Assembly: GCF_014534645.1 (NCBI RefSeq)
Contig: NZ_JACVQF010000218.1
Location: 1 to 64,000 of the forward strand
Reading direction: 5' to 3'
From: Streptomyces griseicoloratus
Lineage (GTDB): Bacteria > Actinomycetota > Actinomycetes > Streptomycetales > Streptomycetaceae
Length of the DNA stretch: 64,000 nt
The translations under genes and the position numbers were made by a program. The notes under the pieces were generated by a model, which was given only the letters and a program-made list of their open reading frames with translations, did no database searches and was not told the origin of the DNA. Shown here in pieces: positions 6,911-15,059 of the stretch (its first letter is position 1; each line of letters starts with the position of its first letter).

Positions 6911-7639
6911 GTGGCCAAGACACTCGTTGTCGTCGGTGCCGGCCCCGGGCTGGGGATGGGAGTGGCCAGGGCCTTCGGCCGCCACGGCTTCCAGGTCGGG
7001 CTGATAGCCCGGAACAAGGACACCCTGCACACTCTGGTCGGCGAGCTGACCGAGACGGGCGTCACCGCTGCGGCGTTCCCTGCCGACATCCGTGATCGTG
7101 AGGCGCTCGTCTCTGCCCTCTCCGACGCCCGGGAGACACTGGGACCGGTCGATGTCCTGGAGTACAGTCCCAGCCCGACCGGGCCGATCACCCACGCGGC
7201 CCAGACCACGGTCGCGTCCGCCGCCGCGCAGTTCGAGCTGCACGTGCTGGGCGCGGTGACGGCCGTCGAACAGGTGCTGCCGGAGATGCGTGCCCGCGGC
7301 AAGGGGACACTCCTGCTGACCACCGGCGTGTCCTCCACGATCGCCGCACCGTTCCTGGCCAACGTGGGGCTGGCGATGGCCGGCTTGCGCAACTGGGCAC
7401 ATGCCCTGCACGCCGAACTGCGCCCCCAGGGGATCCACGCGGCAACGGTGACGATCGCCTCCGGAATCGTTCCCGGCGACGAGGTGACGGATCCCGACGT
7501 CATCGGTGCCCGTTACTACCGCTTGTACCAGAGGCGAAATCGTGTGGAAGAGGTCGTCGGAGACCTGGAGGCGTTTCGGGCCCTCGTCGCCGAGCGGATC
7601 GACGTTCCCAGCCGCCCGGCTCCGCCGACGGCAAGCTAG
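6911..7639 (+). CDS. Atypical short-chain dehydrogenase/reductase
   Basis: 242-aa Rossmann-fold SDR. The cofactor loop GAGPGLGMG lies at residues 8-16, followed by LIARNKD, which suggests NADPH preference. The catalytic Tyr-x-x-x-Lys is not present: the expected site reads ANVGLAMAGLRNW, so it probably does not use standard SDR chemistry or acts as a binding protein. The GTG start at 6911 follows a weak AGGGAC. HxlR regulators often sit beside quinone or aldehyde reductases, which makes a detoxification role plausible but unproven. Confidence 0.8.
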   Translation: MAKTLVVVGAGPGLGMGVARAFGRHGFQVGLIARNKDTLHTLVGELTETGVTAAAFPADIRDREALVSALSDARETLGPVDVLEYSPSPTGPITHAAQTTVASAAAQFELHVLGAVTAVEQVLPEMRARGKGTLLLTTGVSSTIAAPFLANVGLAMAGLRNWAHALHAELRPQGIHAATVTIASGIVPGDEVTDPDVIGARYYRLYQRRNRVEEVVGDLEAFRALVAERIDVPSRPAPPTAS

Positions 7640-7661
7640 CCAGGCTGCCGCTGCCCGTGCG

Positions 7662-8327
7662 TCAGGCTGCTGCGTCGCCGGTGCGGCGGCCTGCGGCGGA
7701 GGCCATACCGAGCCAGGTGTGGGGGTTGCCCTCCCAGCACCAGCCCAGTTTGGGGGCCTTCTGGCTGATCCACAGGGCCGGCACTCGGCGGTCACCGCTG
7801 CGGGAACCGCCGAGCGAGAAGCACCTGTTCTTCACCAACAGCTCAGGGAACTGGGTGAGGAGGGCGATGCCCTCCTCGATGGTGAGCAGGGAGCGGCCCC
7901 GCTCGGCGATCGTGGCCATGGCGTCGCGGGGCACGACGCCGCAGAACTCCTCGCCGCGTTCGACGCCGATCAGCAGATAGGCCCACTGATCGGGAAGGTT
8001 CGTCTCCGGTGTGGCGACGAAGCGTTCCAGGGCGCCGGGCTCGAAGGACCGGTCCACGAAGCCGGGCCGTCCGCCGCCGCGCAGAGCGGTGCGCGGCATC
8101 GTCTCCTCGATCGGGGCGAGTTCGCGGGTGACGACCAGGACGAACGGCACGCGGCCGGCCTCGGGGTCGCGGTCTGCGCCGGCCGTCGCCGCCGGCACGG
8201 TGGCGCGCAGGGGCTCGAGCAGGGCCGTGAACCGATCGTCGGTGAGTCCGGACAGCTTCGGGTAGCCGAGCCCTGTGAGGGTGCGGACCTGCCGGTCGAA
8301 CTCGGCGACCGGGTCGAAGGGGGTCAT
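7662..8327 (-). CDS. DUF5701 family protein
   Basis: 221-aa actinobacterial protein of unknown function. It has the family opening FDRQVRTLTGLGYPKLSGL and late motifs GIALLTQFPELLVKNRCFSL and PALWISQKAPKLGWCWEGNP. Start ATG 8327 overlaps the stop of the upstream GNAT gene (ATGA), so an operon is clear; the longer frame upstream lies inside that gene. Soluble, no signal peptide. Confidence 0.8.
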   Translation of the reverse strand: MTPFDPVAEFDRQVRTLTGLGYPKLSGLTDDRFTALLEPLRATVPAATAGADRDPEAGRVPFVLVVTRELAPIEETMPRTALRGGGRPGFVDRSFEPGALERFVATPETNLPDQWAYLLIGVERGEEFCGVVPRDAMATIAERGRSLLTIEEGIALLTQFPELLVKNRCFSLGGSRSGDRRVPALWISQKAPKLGWCWEGNPHTWLGMASAAGRRTGDAAA

Positions 8328-9370
8328 GCGGGTTCCTTCCGTTCGGTGAGGGTGAGTCGGTACTCGTGGCTGGTGCGCTGCCGACGGAACCCGAGCTGCT
8401 CGTTGACGGCGAGCATGTGCGTGTTGTCCGCGGCGTTGTCCGTCTCGACCTCGGTGACCTGGGGGTACTCGTCGTGCAGCCGACGCAGCATGTGTGCCTT
8501 GAGCCATACGCCGAGCCCGTGGCCGCGGTGGGCGGGTACCACGGCGGTGTCGTACTGCCGGGCGCGGGCCGCCGTGCCGCCCGGTATCACGATCTCGGTG
8601 AAGCCCGCGATCCGGGCGGTGCCGTCGCTCTCGTCGTCGTGGACGGCGGCGACGGTCAGCAAGGTGTCACCGCGTCCGGCCACGACCGCCGCCACGGCCC
8701 GCACCCGCTCGGCGTCCCAGGAGAGCGCGCCGTGGTCCCGGTCGCCGGTGGGCATGCCGTTCATCGCGTTCTTCGCGGCGGCGAAGGTGTCCGCGAGTGT
8801 GTCGGGGACGGTGCCGTTCCACGCGGCCGTGCGGTAACCGGGCTGGTCGGCGCCGGTGAGTTCGTCGAGCCAGCCGCGGTGCACCTCTTCCAGCGACAGC
8901 AGAAGGTGATGGAGGGTCAGGGCGCGGCGGAAGCCGTTCCGTACGCAGAACAGGTCGGCGGCGCCGGATGCGGGCGCCTCGGCGATCAGGCTGCGGCGCC
9001 CCTGCGACCGGGCCTCGTCGACCACGGCCGACAGCAGCCGGGTGCCGATGCCGCGCCGCCGTGCGTCGGGGTGGACGTGCAGTTCCGTCTCGGCCAGGTG
9101 CTCCTGTCCCAGGCGGTCGAACAGGCGCAGTGTGGCCGCGCCCATCGGCCGGGTCCGCCCACCGCCGGTGTCGTACGCGAGCCAGGTCAGCAGTCGGCTG
9201 CCCGGTCCGGGGCGGGAAAGCCGGGCGTACGACTGGTTCCGGGTCGGGGGCGGGACGCCGGGCAGGTCCTCGGCCATCGACGCGGTGACGACCTGGTGCC
9301 AGGCGTCGGCGTGCGCGGGGGTGACCTCCGGGACCGCGATGGTCTTCAATGCAGTGGCCATGTCACGCAT
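8324..9370 (-). CDS. Tandem GNAT-domain N-acetyltransferase
   Basis: About 348 aa with two GNAT folds. The first has motif A RRRGIGTRLL (near residue 110) and the second HRGHGLGVWL (near residue 280). Duplicated GNATs of this shape resemble mycothiol-synthase-like and antibiotic-modifying enzymes, but the substrate is unknown. Start is either ATG 9370, which overlaps the upstream stop by 8 nt and has GAGGGAG 4 nt away, or ATG 9361, one nucleotide after that stop. It lies between the Vat-like and DUF5701 genes on one strand. Confidence 0.85.
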   Translation of the reverse strand: MRDMATALKTIAVPEVTPAHADAWHQVVTASMAEDLPGVPPPTRNQSYARLSRPGPGSRLLTWLAYDTGGGRTRPMGAATLRLFDRLGQEHLAETELHVHPDARRRGIGTRLLSAVVDEARSQGRRSLIAEAPASGAADLFCVRNGFRRALTLHHLLLSLEEVHRGWLDELTGADQPGYRTAAWNGTVPDTLADTFAAAKNAMNGMPTGDRDHGALSWDAERVRAVAAVVAGRGDTLLTVAAVHDDESDGTARIAGFTEIVIPGGTAARARQYDTAVVPAHRGHGLGVWLKAHMLRRLHDEYPQVTEVETDNAADNTHMLAVNEQLGFRRQRTSHEYRLTLTERKEPA

Positions 9371-10046
9371 GGCTCCCTCGGCCGTCCGGGTCGCCGGTCT
9401 TCCGCCGTTCGGCCCCGATGGCCTCGATCTGCGCCGGTGTGCCGGTCATGATCGTGCGGACGTGCTCGGTGACCGCCTCGACGGGCCAGTCCCACCAGGC
9501 GGCGCGCAGCAGACGCTCGACGTCCTCGTCGTCGTACCTCCGCCGCACGGTGCGGGCCGGGTTGCCGGCGACGACGGTGTAGGGCGGGACGTCGGAGGTG
9601 ACGACCGCCCCGGTGGCGACGACGGCACCGTCTCCGATCGTCACGCCGGGCATGACGGTGACGCCGCGGCCGAACCACACGTCGTTGCCGACCACGGTGT
9701 CGCCCCGGCTCGGCATCGAGGTGACGATGTCGAGGGTGCGCTCCGCCCAGGCACCGCCGAACATCGTGAAGGGGAAGGTGGACACGCCCAGCTGGGGGTG
9801 GGCGGCGCCCGCCATCAGGAACCGGGTGCCGGTGGCGAGGGCGCAGTACTTGCCGATGACGAGGCGCTCGGGGCCGTAGGCGTACAGGACGTTGCGCCGC
9901 TCGAACTCCTCGGCGCCGTCCGGGTCGTCGTAGTAGGTGAACTCGCCGATCTCGATGCGCGGATCGGTGACGAGGGGCTCGAGGAACACGACGCGTTCGT
10001 GCTCCGGCAGGGGATGCGCAACCGTCGGGTCGGGAATGAGGGACAT
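9363..10046 (-). CDS. Vat/CatB-type xenobiotic O-acetyltransferase (left-handed beta-helix)
   Basis: 227 aa. Hexapeptide repeats run through VVGNDVWFGRGVTVMPGVTI and GDGAVVATGAVV, then the Vat-like exit VPPYTVVAGNPARTVRRR. The loop histidine expected for catalysis is in MAGAAHPQLG. Relatives transfer acetyl from acetyl-CoA to streptogramin A or chloramphenicol, but many Streptomyces members are not proven resistance enzymes. Start 10046 (MSLIPDP) is preferred to 10082, which would begin inside the LysR gene. It continues into the GNAT gene with a 4-8 nt junction. Confidence 0.82.
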   Translation of the reverse strand: MSLIPDPTVAHPLPEHERVVFLEPLVTDPRIEIGEFTYYDDPDGAEEFERRNVLYAYGPERLVIGKYCALATGTRFLMAGAAHPQLGVSTFPFTMFGGAWAERTLDIVTSMPSRGDTVVGNDVWFGRGVTVMPGVTIGDGAVVATGAVVTSDVPPYTVVAGNPARTVRRRYDDEDVERLLRAAWWDWPVEAVTEHVRTIMTGTPAQIEAIGAERRKTGDPDGRGSHA

Positions 10047-10078
10047 GGTCTTCACCCTTGCCGACCGGGACCCGGTGA

Positions 10079-11098
10079 TCAACGCCGGGTTGCGGAACGA
10101 CCCATAACCCCGGGCTTATCGGGGCGGCCCGGAGCGCGACGTGTCTCGCGCTGTCTGCGATCCACGGACGCCCGGCTCGCCGTGCCGGGCGGAAGGTGAG
10201 CAGGGTGCTCGGTCAGGGCCTGCTCGGCGGCCGCCACGAACGCCCGGATCAGCGGCGTCTCGCCGGCGGTACGCCACACGAGGGCCCACTCTCCCGACGG
10301 GGCATCGCGAATGGGCAGGTAGACGATGTCCGGCCAGGGGTAGTAATGGGCGGCCTCGGCCTGGATCGGCGTGATCACCTCGCCGGAGGCCACGACGGCC
10401 AGGCATTCCTGCCAGACCGCGATCGGCGGCCCGCCGCGCCGGACGGGCCGGCCCGACGGAGTCCTGGAGGGCAGCAGCGCCTCGTACCAGTACGCGGGGA
10501 TCGGTGCGTCGGGCCGCGGCCTGGTCACCGGCCAGTCGCCCAGGTCCTCCATCTCCACCGATTCCCGTCCGGCGAGCGGGTGGGAGGCGCCGACCATGAG
10601 GACCAGGGGTCTGGAGCGCAGCACCGGCCCGACGGTGAGGTCGGGTTCGCGCACCGGAAGCCACAGCAGCGCCAGATCGACCTCTTCCCTGCGGAGCGGC
10701 CCGAAGGGGTCGGTGCCGTTCATCTCCTTGAAGGAGAAGGCACACGCGGGATGCCGCGCCCTGAACAGCCCGGTGATGTCGGCGATGTCGTGCGCCAACG
10801 CGCCCATGGTGCCCAGCACGAGGCTTCCGCGGGTGCCCTCGGCGGCCTGGGTCGCCGCGGCGACGCCGGCGCGGATGCGCTCGTAGCCGTCCTTGAGATC
10901 GCTGTGGAGCATCGCACCGATCTCGGTGAGGGCCACCCGTCTGCTGGTGCGTTCGAACAGGGCGGCGCCGATCAGGCGTTCCTGCCGGGCTATGCACTGG
11001 CTGACCCGGGCCTGCGAGATGTGCAGCCGCTGCGCGGTCCGCCCGAAGTGCAGTTCCTCGGCCAGGGTCAGGAAGATCTCGATGTCGCGCAGTTCCAT
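10079..11098 (-). CDS. LysR-family transcriptional regulator
   Basis: 339 aa. The winged HTH is at the N-terminus (RDIEIFLTLAEELHFGRTAQ, then LHISQARVSQCIARQE), followed by a periplasmic-binding-fold effector domain (from about residue 90) and a basic C-terminal tail of about 45 residues that is longer than usual. It lies directly upstream of the acetyltransferase pair on the same strand, with only 32 nt to the next start. This is unlike the classical divergent layout and suggests it is part of the operon. Confidence 0.88.
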   Translation of the reverse strand: MELRDIEIFLTLAEELHFGRTAQRLHISQARVSQCIARQERLIGAALFERTSRRVALTEIGAMLHSDLKDGYERIRAGVAAATQAAEGTRGSLVLGTMGALAHDIADITGLFRARHPACAFSFKEMNGTDPFGPLRREEVDLALLWLPVREPDLTVGPVLRSRPLVLMVGASHPLAGRESVEMEDLGDWPVTRPRPDAPIPAYWYEALLPSRTPSGRPVRRGGPPIAVWQECLAVVASGEVITPIQAEAAHYYPWPDIVYLPIRDAPSGEWALVWRTAGETPLIRAFVAAAEQALTEHPAHLPPGTASRASVDRRQRETRRAPGRPDKPGVMGRSATRR

Positions 11099-11388
11099 GT
11101 GGCCGCCCCCCTTGCCGTCTCCCGGTGCCGCGAAGAAGGTACCCCCCGCACGCCCGGCGAGAGCAGCGCGGTATTCGCTCCGCTGACCGGTGCCTGCCGG
11201 CTGGAAGGTGACGACGATGGTGCGTACTGCGATGCCGTGTTCACCCCGGGGAGGCGATCAGCGGCGCCCGCTGCCCGGCACGAGGGATGCCGGAGGGCCG
11301 TAATTGAGGCGGCTGCGGCAGATCACGCTGCCGGTCGCGGCGCTGACAGTGATCACGGCAGTGCCGGCCGTGACATCGGAATGGCCGC
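11099..11388. other. Intergenic region between lysR and the DUF6191 remnant
   Basis: Divergent promoter region with no supported gene. An open frame shortly before 11389 starts like a signal peptide (RRLRQITLPVAALTVITAV) but lacks a good RBS and runs through the next gene, so it is not called. Confidence 0.35.
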
Positions 11389-11734
11389 ATGGAATTCGTC
11401 TTCTTCATGACCCTTCCCGGGCTGGTCGTCGTGCTGACCTTGCTGGCCTTTGTCGACCAGCTGCTGTTGCGCGCGGGACGGGCTGGAGTGCTGCCGTGGC
11501 GGAACAGTGCACGACAGGGTCAGATATCGGCGACCGGGTTCGAGCAGCTCCACGCGAGTCTTTCGCCGGGGAAGCAGAACGAGCTGAAGGAAGCGGCAGT
11601 CGGCCCTGGTCCTGCCGGACAACCAGGACGACGGGGCACCGCCGAACAGGACAACGGTGGATCTGGACGGAGGCACTGCGGTGGTCCGAATGCCCGGCCT
11701 CAGCCGGCAGGAGACTCGCTCGATTTTCCGATGA
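11389..11734 (+). pseudogene. DUF6191 small membrane protein, broken by +1 insertion
   Basis: The first 67 codons read like a DUF6191 protein: an N-terminal membrane helix (FMTLPGLVVVLTLLAFVDQL), then GQISATGFEQLHASLSPGKQ and NELKE. After Glu the frame degenerates. Dropping one G near 11593 restores the family ending RQSALVLPDNQDDGAPP, TTVDLDGGTAVVRMPG, and a stop at 11734 (about 114 aa). Intact relatives read KERQSALV at this point. A sequencing error is possible. Confidence 0.72.
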
Positions 11735-11906
11735 CGCAGGGCGCGACCCGGACCGGGAGCGCGAATTCCTCCGGCCGGCCTCGGTGCCGCGGCTGTCGAG
11801 ATGGGCCCGAGTCCGGGCCTGGCCGATGAAGGTGTCGTGTTGCATACCCGAAACCCGCCTTCGGCGGACATCACCGCGGACAACGGCCAGTTCTCAACGG
11901 CCATCC

Positions 11907-13061
11907 TCAAGAACGGGCGGGCGTCGCACCCACGGGCACGTGGCGGGCGAAGAACGACCGCACGAGGTCGCGAACGGCGGGAACGGTGAGGCGCGGGTCT
12001 GCCCGGCCGACCATGGTGGTGCGTCCGGCAGCTGTCATCAGGCCGGCCTCGTGGAGCTGGGGGACGAGGCTCGCGTAGTCGGTGAAGACCCAGTGCGCGG
12101 TGTCGGCGAGCTGCCGCCGGGTGACGGGGCCCGCGTGAGCGAGGAGGGCTGCCCAGGACCGGTCCAGCCGGGCGTCGCGGAAGCCGTCCGTACCGGCCAG
12201 GAGCAGCGGCCGGTCCGTCCCCTGCCGGGCAACCGGCAGCAGTTCGCCGTCCATCTGGTCGAGGTACCCCTCCAGGTTGACGGCGGCTGCGATCCGCCGG
12301 TCCTCGTGGAGCGCCTGCGCGACCGCGGTGCCGCCCGCAGAGTGTCCGTAGGCCCCGACCCGGTTCAAGCCGAGAGTGTCGAGGACGAAGCGCAGGTCGG
12401 CGACCCGCGTGTCGATCATGGTTCGGAAGGTCGCCGCGTCCGGGTCCGGGCGCAGCACGGTGGTCCGGACCCGGTCCCGACCCGGCCGCTCGTCGGGGAA
12501 CTCCACCTCGCTCGCGTCCCCGGGATGGTCGACGGCGACGACGGTCCAGCCGTAGGAGGCGAGGTCGATCGCCAGTGAGCTGCCCATCGTGCGGGCGTCT
12601 CCGCCGCCGGGGCTGTAGAGCAGCACGGGGCGCCGGCCGGGCAGCGGCGGGGCCCCCGCCCGGGCATGGGTGAGGGTGGCCGCCCAGTCGACCCCCGTCG
12701 CCGGCAGTTGCGGATGGACCAGGGGCGCGAGGAGGGTGAACTCCCCGGCCGCGCCGGGCGTGAGGTGCGGAACGCGCGGGAAGCCGCGGCCGGGCACGGC
12801 CGGCCGCATGACGGTGACCATGAGCTCGCGTACGCCGATACGGGGCTCCCACGGGTCGTTGCGGGAGCGGTCGACGAGGTGGAGGACCCGGGCTCCGACG
12901 GCGTACGGGCCGGTGGGCGCGGGAAGCCGCAGGAGGTGCGTGCCGGAACGCCCGGACGCCGAGGCGGAGCCGGAGGCGGCCGTCGAGAGGAACAAGGCGG
13001 CGGCACCGGCGAGGGCGCCCTTGGCGAAGGAACGGCGGCCGGGTGTGAAGAAGATGGTCAT
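11907..13061 (-). CDS. Tat-exported alpha/beta hydrolase, PAF-acetylhydrolase/lipase-like
   Basis: 384-aa secreted hydrolase. The Tat signal RRSFAKGALAGAAALFL is at the N-terminus. The oxyanion segment LYSPGGGDARTMG precedes the nucleophile elbow GHSAGG, and the family Asp and His follow (candidate His in LADTAHWVF). The layout matches bacterial PAF-acetylhydrolase-like esterases and lipases. Start ATG 13061 has AGGA 11 nt before it; 13070 is too close to that site, and the longer frame covers the divergent regulator. It faces the ArsR regulator at 13146 across 84 bp. Confidence 0.83.
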   Translation of the reverse strand: MTIFFTPGRRSFAKGALAGAAALFLSTAASGSASASGRSGTHLLRLPAPTGPYAVGARVLHLVDRSRNDPWEPRIGVRELMVTVMRPAVPGRGFPRVPHLTPGAAGEFTLLAPLVHPQLPATGVDWAATLTHARAGAPPLPGRRPVLLYSPGGGDARTMGSSLAIDLASYGWTVVAVDHPGDASEVEFPDERPGRDRVRTTVLRPDPDAATFRTMIDTRVADLRFVLDTLGLNRVGAYGHSAGGTAVAQALHEDRRIAAAVNLEGYLDQMDGELLPVARQGTDRPLLLAGTDGFRDARLDRSWAALLAHAGPVTRRQLADTAHWVFTDYASLVPQLHEAGLMTAAGRTTMVGRADPRLTVPAVRDLVRSFFARHVPVGATPARS

Positions 13062-13145
13062 GGACGTCATCCTGGCGGTGGGCGTGGTGCAGGGGCGATG
13101 CTTGCGGCCGGGCCCGAAAGCCTTGCGGGGAACAGGGGGATGTGG

Positions 13146-14123
13146 GTGATCCGGATCCATTTCACGGCGGACGATTTCGCCCGGGTACGGTTCGCACCGC
13201 GCCCCTCGCCGGTACCCGAGCTGCACGCCGCCCTGATGATGCTGGCCGCCCCGCACGAGGAACCGCTGTTCGGGCGCTGGCGGAACAGACTGCTGCGGAG
13301 CCTGCCGAGGGCGGTCGAGCCGCTGGCGGGCCTGGTGCCCGACGGGCAGGCTCCCGCCTTCCTCGACGTCCTCGGCGACACGCTGGACGAGGGCGTCGCG
13401 CTGATCAGGGACGCCCGCCCGGAGTTCGTGCGGACCGGGATCGAGCAGGTGTACGCGGGACGGCCGGCCCCGCCGTGGATCCGTGCCCTGCACGGCGGGA
13501 CCGCCGACGCCTGGCGGACACTCGACCGGGCGCTGCGGGCGGCCCACGAGACGGTGCTCGCGCCGGTCTGGCCCTCGGTCCAGGACCTGCACCGGACGGA
13601 GTTCACCCGCCATGCCCTGGCCGTCGCCGAACACGGCCTCGGCGCCACCCTGACCCACCTGGCACCGGGATCACACCTGCGCGACGGAGTCTGGGAATGG
13701 CCCACGCCGCGCGCCGAGGGTGTGCGAGAGATACACCTCGGCGGACGCGGATTGATCCTGCGCCCGACTTTCCACTGGCGTCGCGGCCCGCTCATCCAGC
13801 ACCGGGCGGAGTGCCCGACGGCGCTCGCCTACCCAGCAGGCCGGGGGCTGCCGCTCGTCCCGGAAGAGGGCAGCCAGGCGGAGGAGCCCCTCGCGGGAGT
13901 CCTCGGGCGGACCCGGCTCGCGCTGCTGCGTTCCTTGGACGAAGCACGTACCACCACGGGACTGGCCCGCCGCATCGGCGTCAGCAACGCAACGGCCTCG
14001 GCCCACGCCTCGGCCCTACGCGCCGCCGGCCTCCTCACGACCACGCGCACAGGCCGTTCGGTGCGACACGCGCGAACGCCGTTGGCGGAACTGCTGCTGA
14101 CCGGCGGAACGGCCGACGGCTGA
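13146..14123 (+). CDS. ArsR-type winged-helix regulator with DUF5937 N-terminus
   Basis: 325 aa. A DUF5937-like domain (IRIHFTADDFARVRFAPRP) fills the first ~240 residues. A C-terminal ArsR winged helix follows (LARRIGVSNATASAHASALR, then GLLTTTRTGRSVRH). The GTG start at 13146 is preferred because AGGGGGA ends 6 nt before it; ATG 13140 would leave no spacer. No metal-binding cysteines are visible, so the ligand is probably organic. Divergent from the secreted hydrolase, which it likely controls. Confidence 0.82.
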   Translation: MIRIHFTADDFARVRFAPRPSPVPELHAALMMLAAPHEEPLFGRWRNRLLRSLPRAVEPLAGLVPDGQAPAFLDVLGDTLDEGVALIRDARPEFVRTGIEQVYAGRPAPPWIRALHGGTADAWRTLDRALRAAHETVLAPVWPSVQDLHRTEFTRHALAVAEHGLGATLTHLAPGSHLRDGVWEWPTPRAEGVREIHLGGRGLILRPTFHWRRGPLIQHRAECPTALAYPAGRGLPLVPEEGSQAEEPLAGVLGRTRLALLRSLDEARTTTGLARRIGVSNATASAHASALRAAGLLTTTRTGRSVRHARTPLAELLLTGGTADG

Positions 14124-14174
14124 CGCGGGCCGGGTGACGCGCCGTGCCACCCGGTCCGGCGGGGCTTGTCGGCT

Positions 14175-14411
14175 TCAGGCGTGGTCGACCAGCTGTGCGT
14201 GTCCGCGCTGGCGTGCGCAATGGGCGCAGCAGAAGAAATCTCCGTCCCCCGCTTGAAGGCCGTGGCCGAGGATGCGGCATTCGCAGTTGCTACAGGTGGG
14301 GGCAATGAGCTGAGCCGCGCACTCGAGGCTGTCGAAGATGTGAGTGGCGTCGGCTGTCCTCACCTCGAACGCCATCTCGTAGTCGTTGTTGCAGACCTCG
14401 CAAACTGCCAT
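14175..14411 (-). CDS. Cys-rich zinc-ribbon protein, prokaryotic-metallothionein-like
   Basis: 78-aa protein with nine cysteines (C4, C7, C31, C40, C43, C45, C61, C62, C65) and several histidines. It opens MAVCEVCNNDYEMAFEV and closes FFCCAHCARQRGHAQ, matching small proteins annotated as prokaryotic metallothionein or zinc ribbon. Metal binding is very likely; a specific role is not known. Start ATG 14411 has AGAGGA 4 nt away; the longer frame upstream is Pro/Arg noise. Confidence 0.75.
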   Translation of the reverse strand: MAVCEVCNNDYEMAFEVRTADATHIFDSLECAAQLIAPTCSNCECRILGHGLQAGDGDFFCCAHCARQRGHAQLVDHA

Positions 14412-14716
14412 GGTCCTCTGCTCCCTGGTGTGCCGTGCCGGTGGCCCGGTCTGGTGAGTGACCGGCTGCTTCCGCTGTGTTCCACCGGGCACACGTCCGG
14501 GATCAGGGGGTCCCTGGGAATCACTCCCATGGACCTGCGCCGTCGAGGAGAGCGCCACCGACCCGCGGCCAGGGATTGTGGTGAGCCAATCGGGTGGCAA
14601 GCCCTGCCCTCATGAGGCGAGCGATGCGACGCAACACCGTCGAGGCGGCCGCTGCCTCTACGGTGGTCGAAAAAGGGGCCCTGTCCGGGCCCGTGCTGCC
14701 AAGGGAGGCCGCCGCC
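14412..14716. other. Divergent intergenic region
   Basis: About 300 bp between the Cys-rich protein gene and the monooxygenase-like gene. It should hold both promoters; no clear consensus element or repeat was found. Confidence 0.35.
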
Positions 14717-15013
14717 ATGGAGGAGCAGTTCGTCTGGGTCACGACGCGCCGCCTTCGGCCGGGCACCCTGGAGGATTTCGAGAGCGCGTGGCGACCGGGC
14801 GCCACCCCGCAGGGGATGCGGCGCGCTTTCGCGTACTGGTCCGAGGACGGACAGGAGATCACCGGGGTGTCGTTCTGGGACTCCAAGGAGGCGTGCGACT
14901 CCTGGCGGGCCTCCGATCCGGAGGCGCAGCGGCGTGCGGCCATGGCCCCGTACGTCGTCGAGGAGCGGGAAGGCTTCTATCGCGGCCGTGAACTCGCCAT
15001 CCCGCACAGCTAG
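14717..15013 (+). CDS. ABM-like monooxygenase-fold protein
   Basis: 98 aa. It shows the ferredoxin-like dimeric fold of antibiotic-biosynthesis-monooxygenase relatives: WVTTRRLRPGTLEDFESAW, FAYWSEDGQEITGVSFWDSK and EACDSW. Many such proteins are stand-alone and of unknown substrate. ATG 14717 has AAGGGAGG 8 nt upstream; the longer frame lacks an RBS. Confidence 0.72.
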   Translation: MEEQFVWVTTRRLRPGTLEDFESAWRPGATPQGMRRAFAYWSEDGQEITGVSFWDSKEACDSWRASDPEAQRRAAMAPYVVEEREGFYRGRELAIPHS

Positions 15014-15059
15014 CCGTGTTGACGGTGAAGCGGCGGAGGATGTCCCGCCACGCGGACGC

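Noticed and set aside
7506-8837. Long plus-strand frame opposite DUF5701 and GNAT
   Set aside because: Composition is that of a shadow frame; the minus-strand genes have overlaps, RBSs and family motifs.
13062-13658. N-terminal extension of the secreted hydrolase on the minus strand
   Set aside because: It is antisense to the ArsR gene and lacks family features; the Tat signal begins right after ATG 13061.
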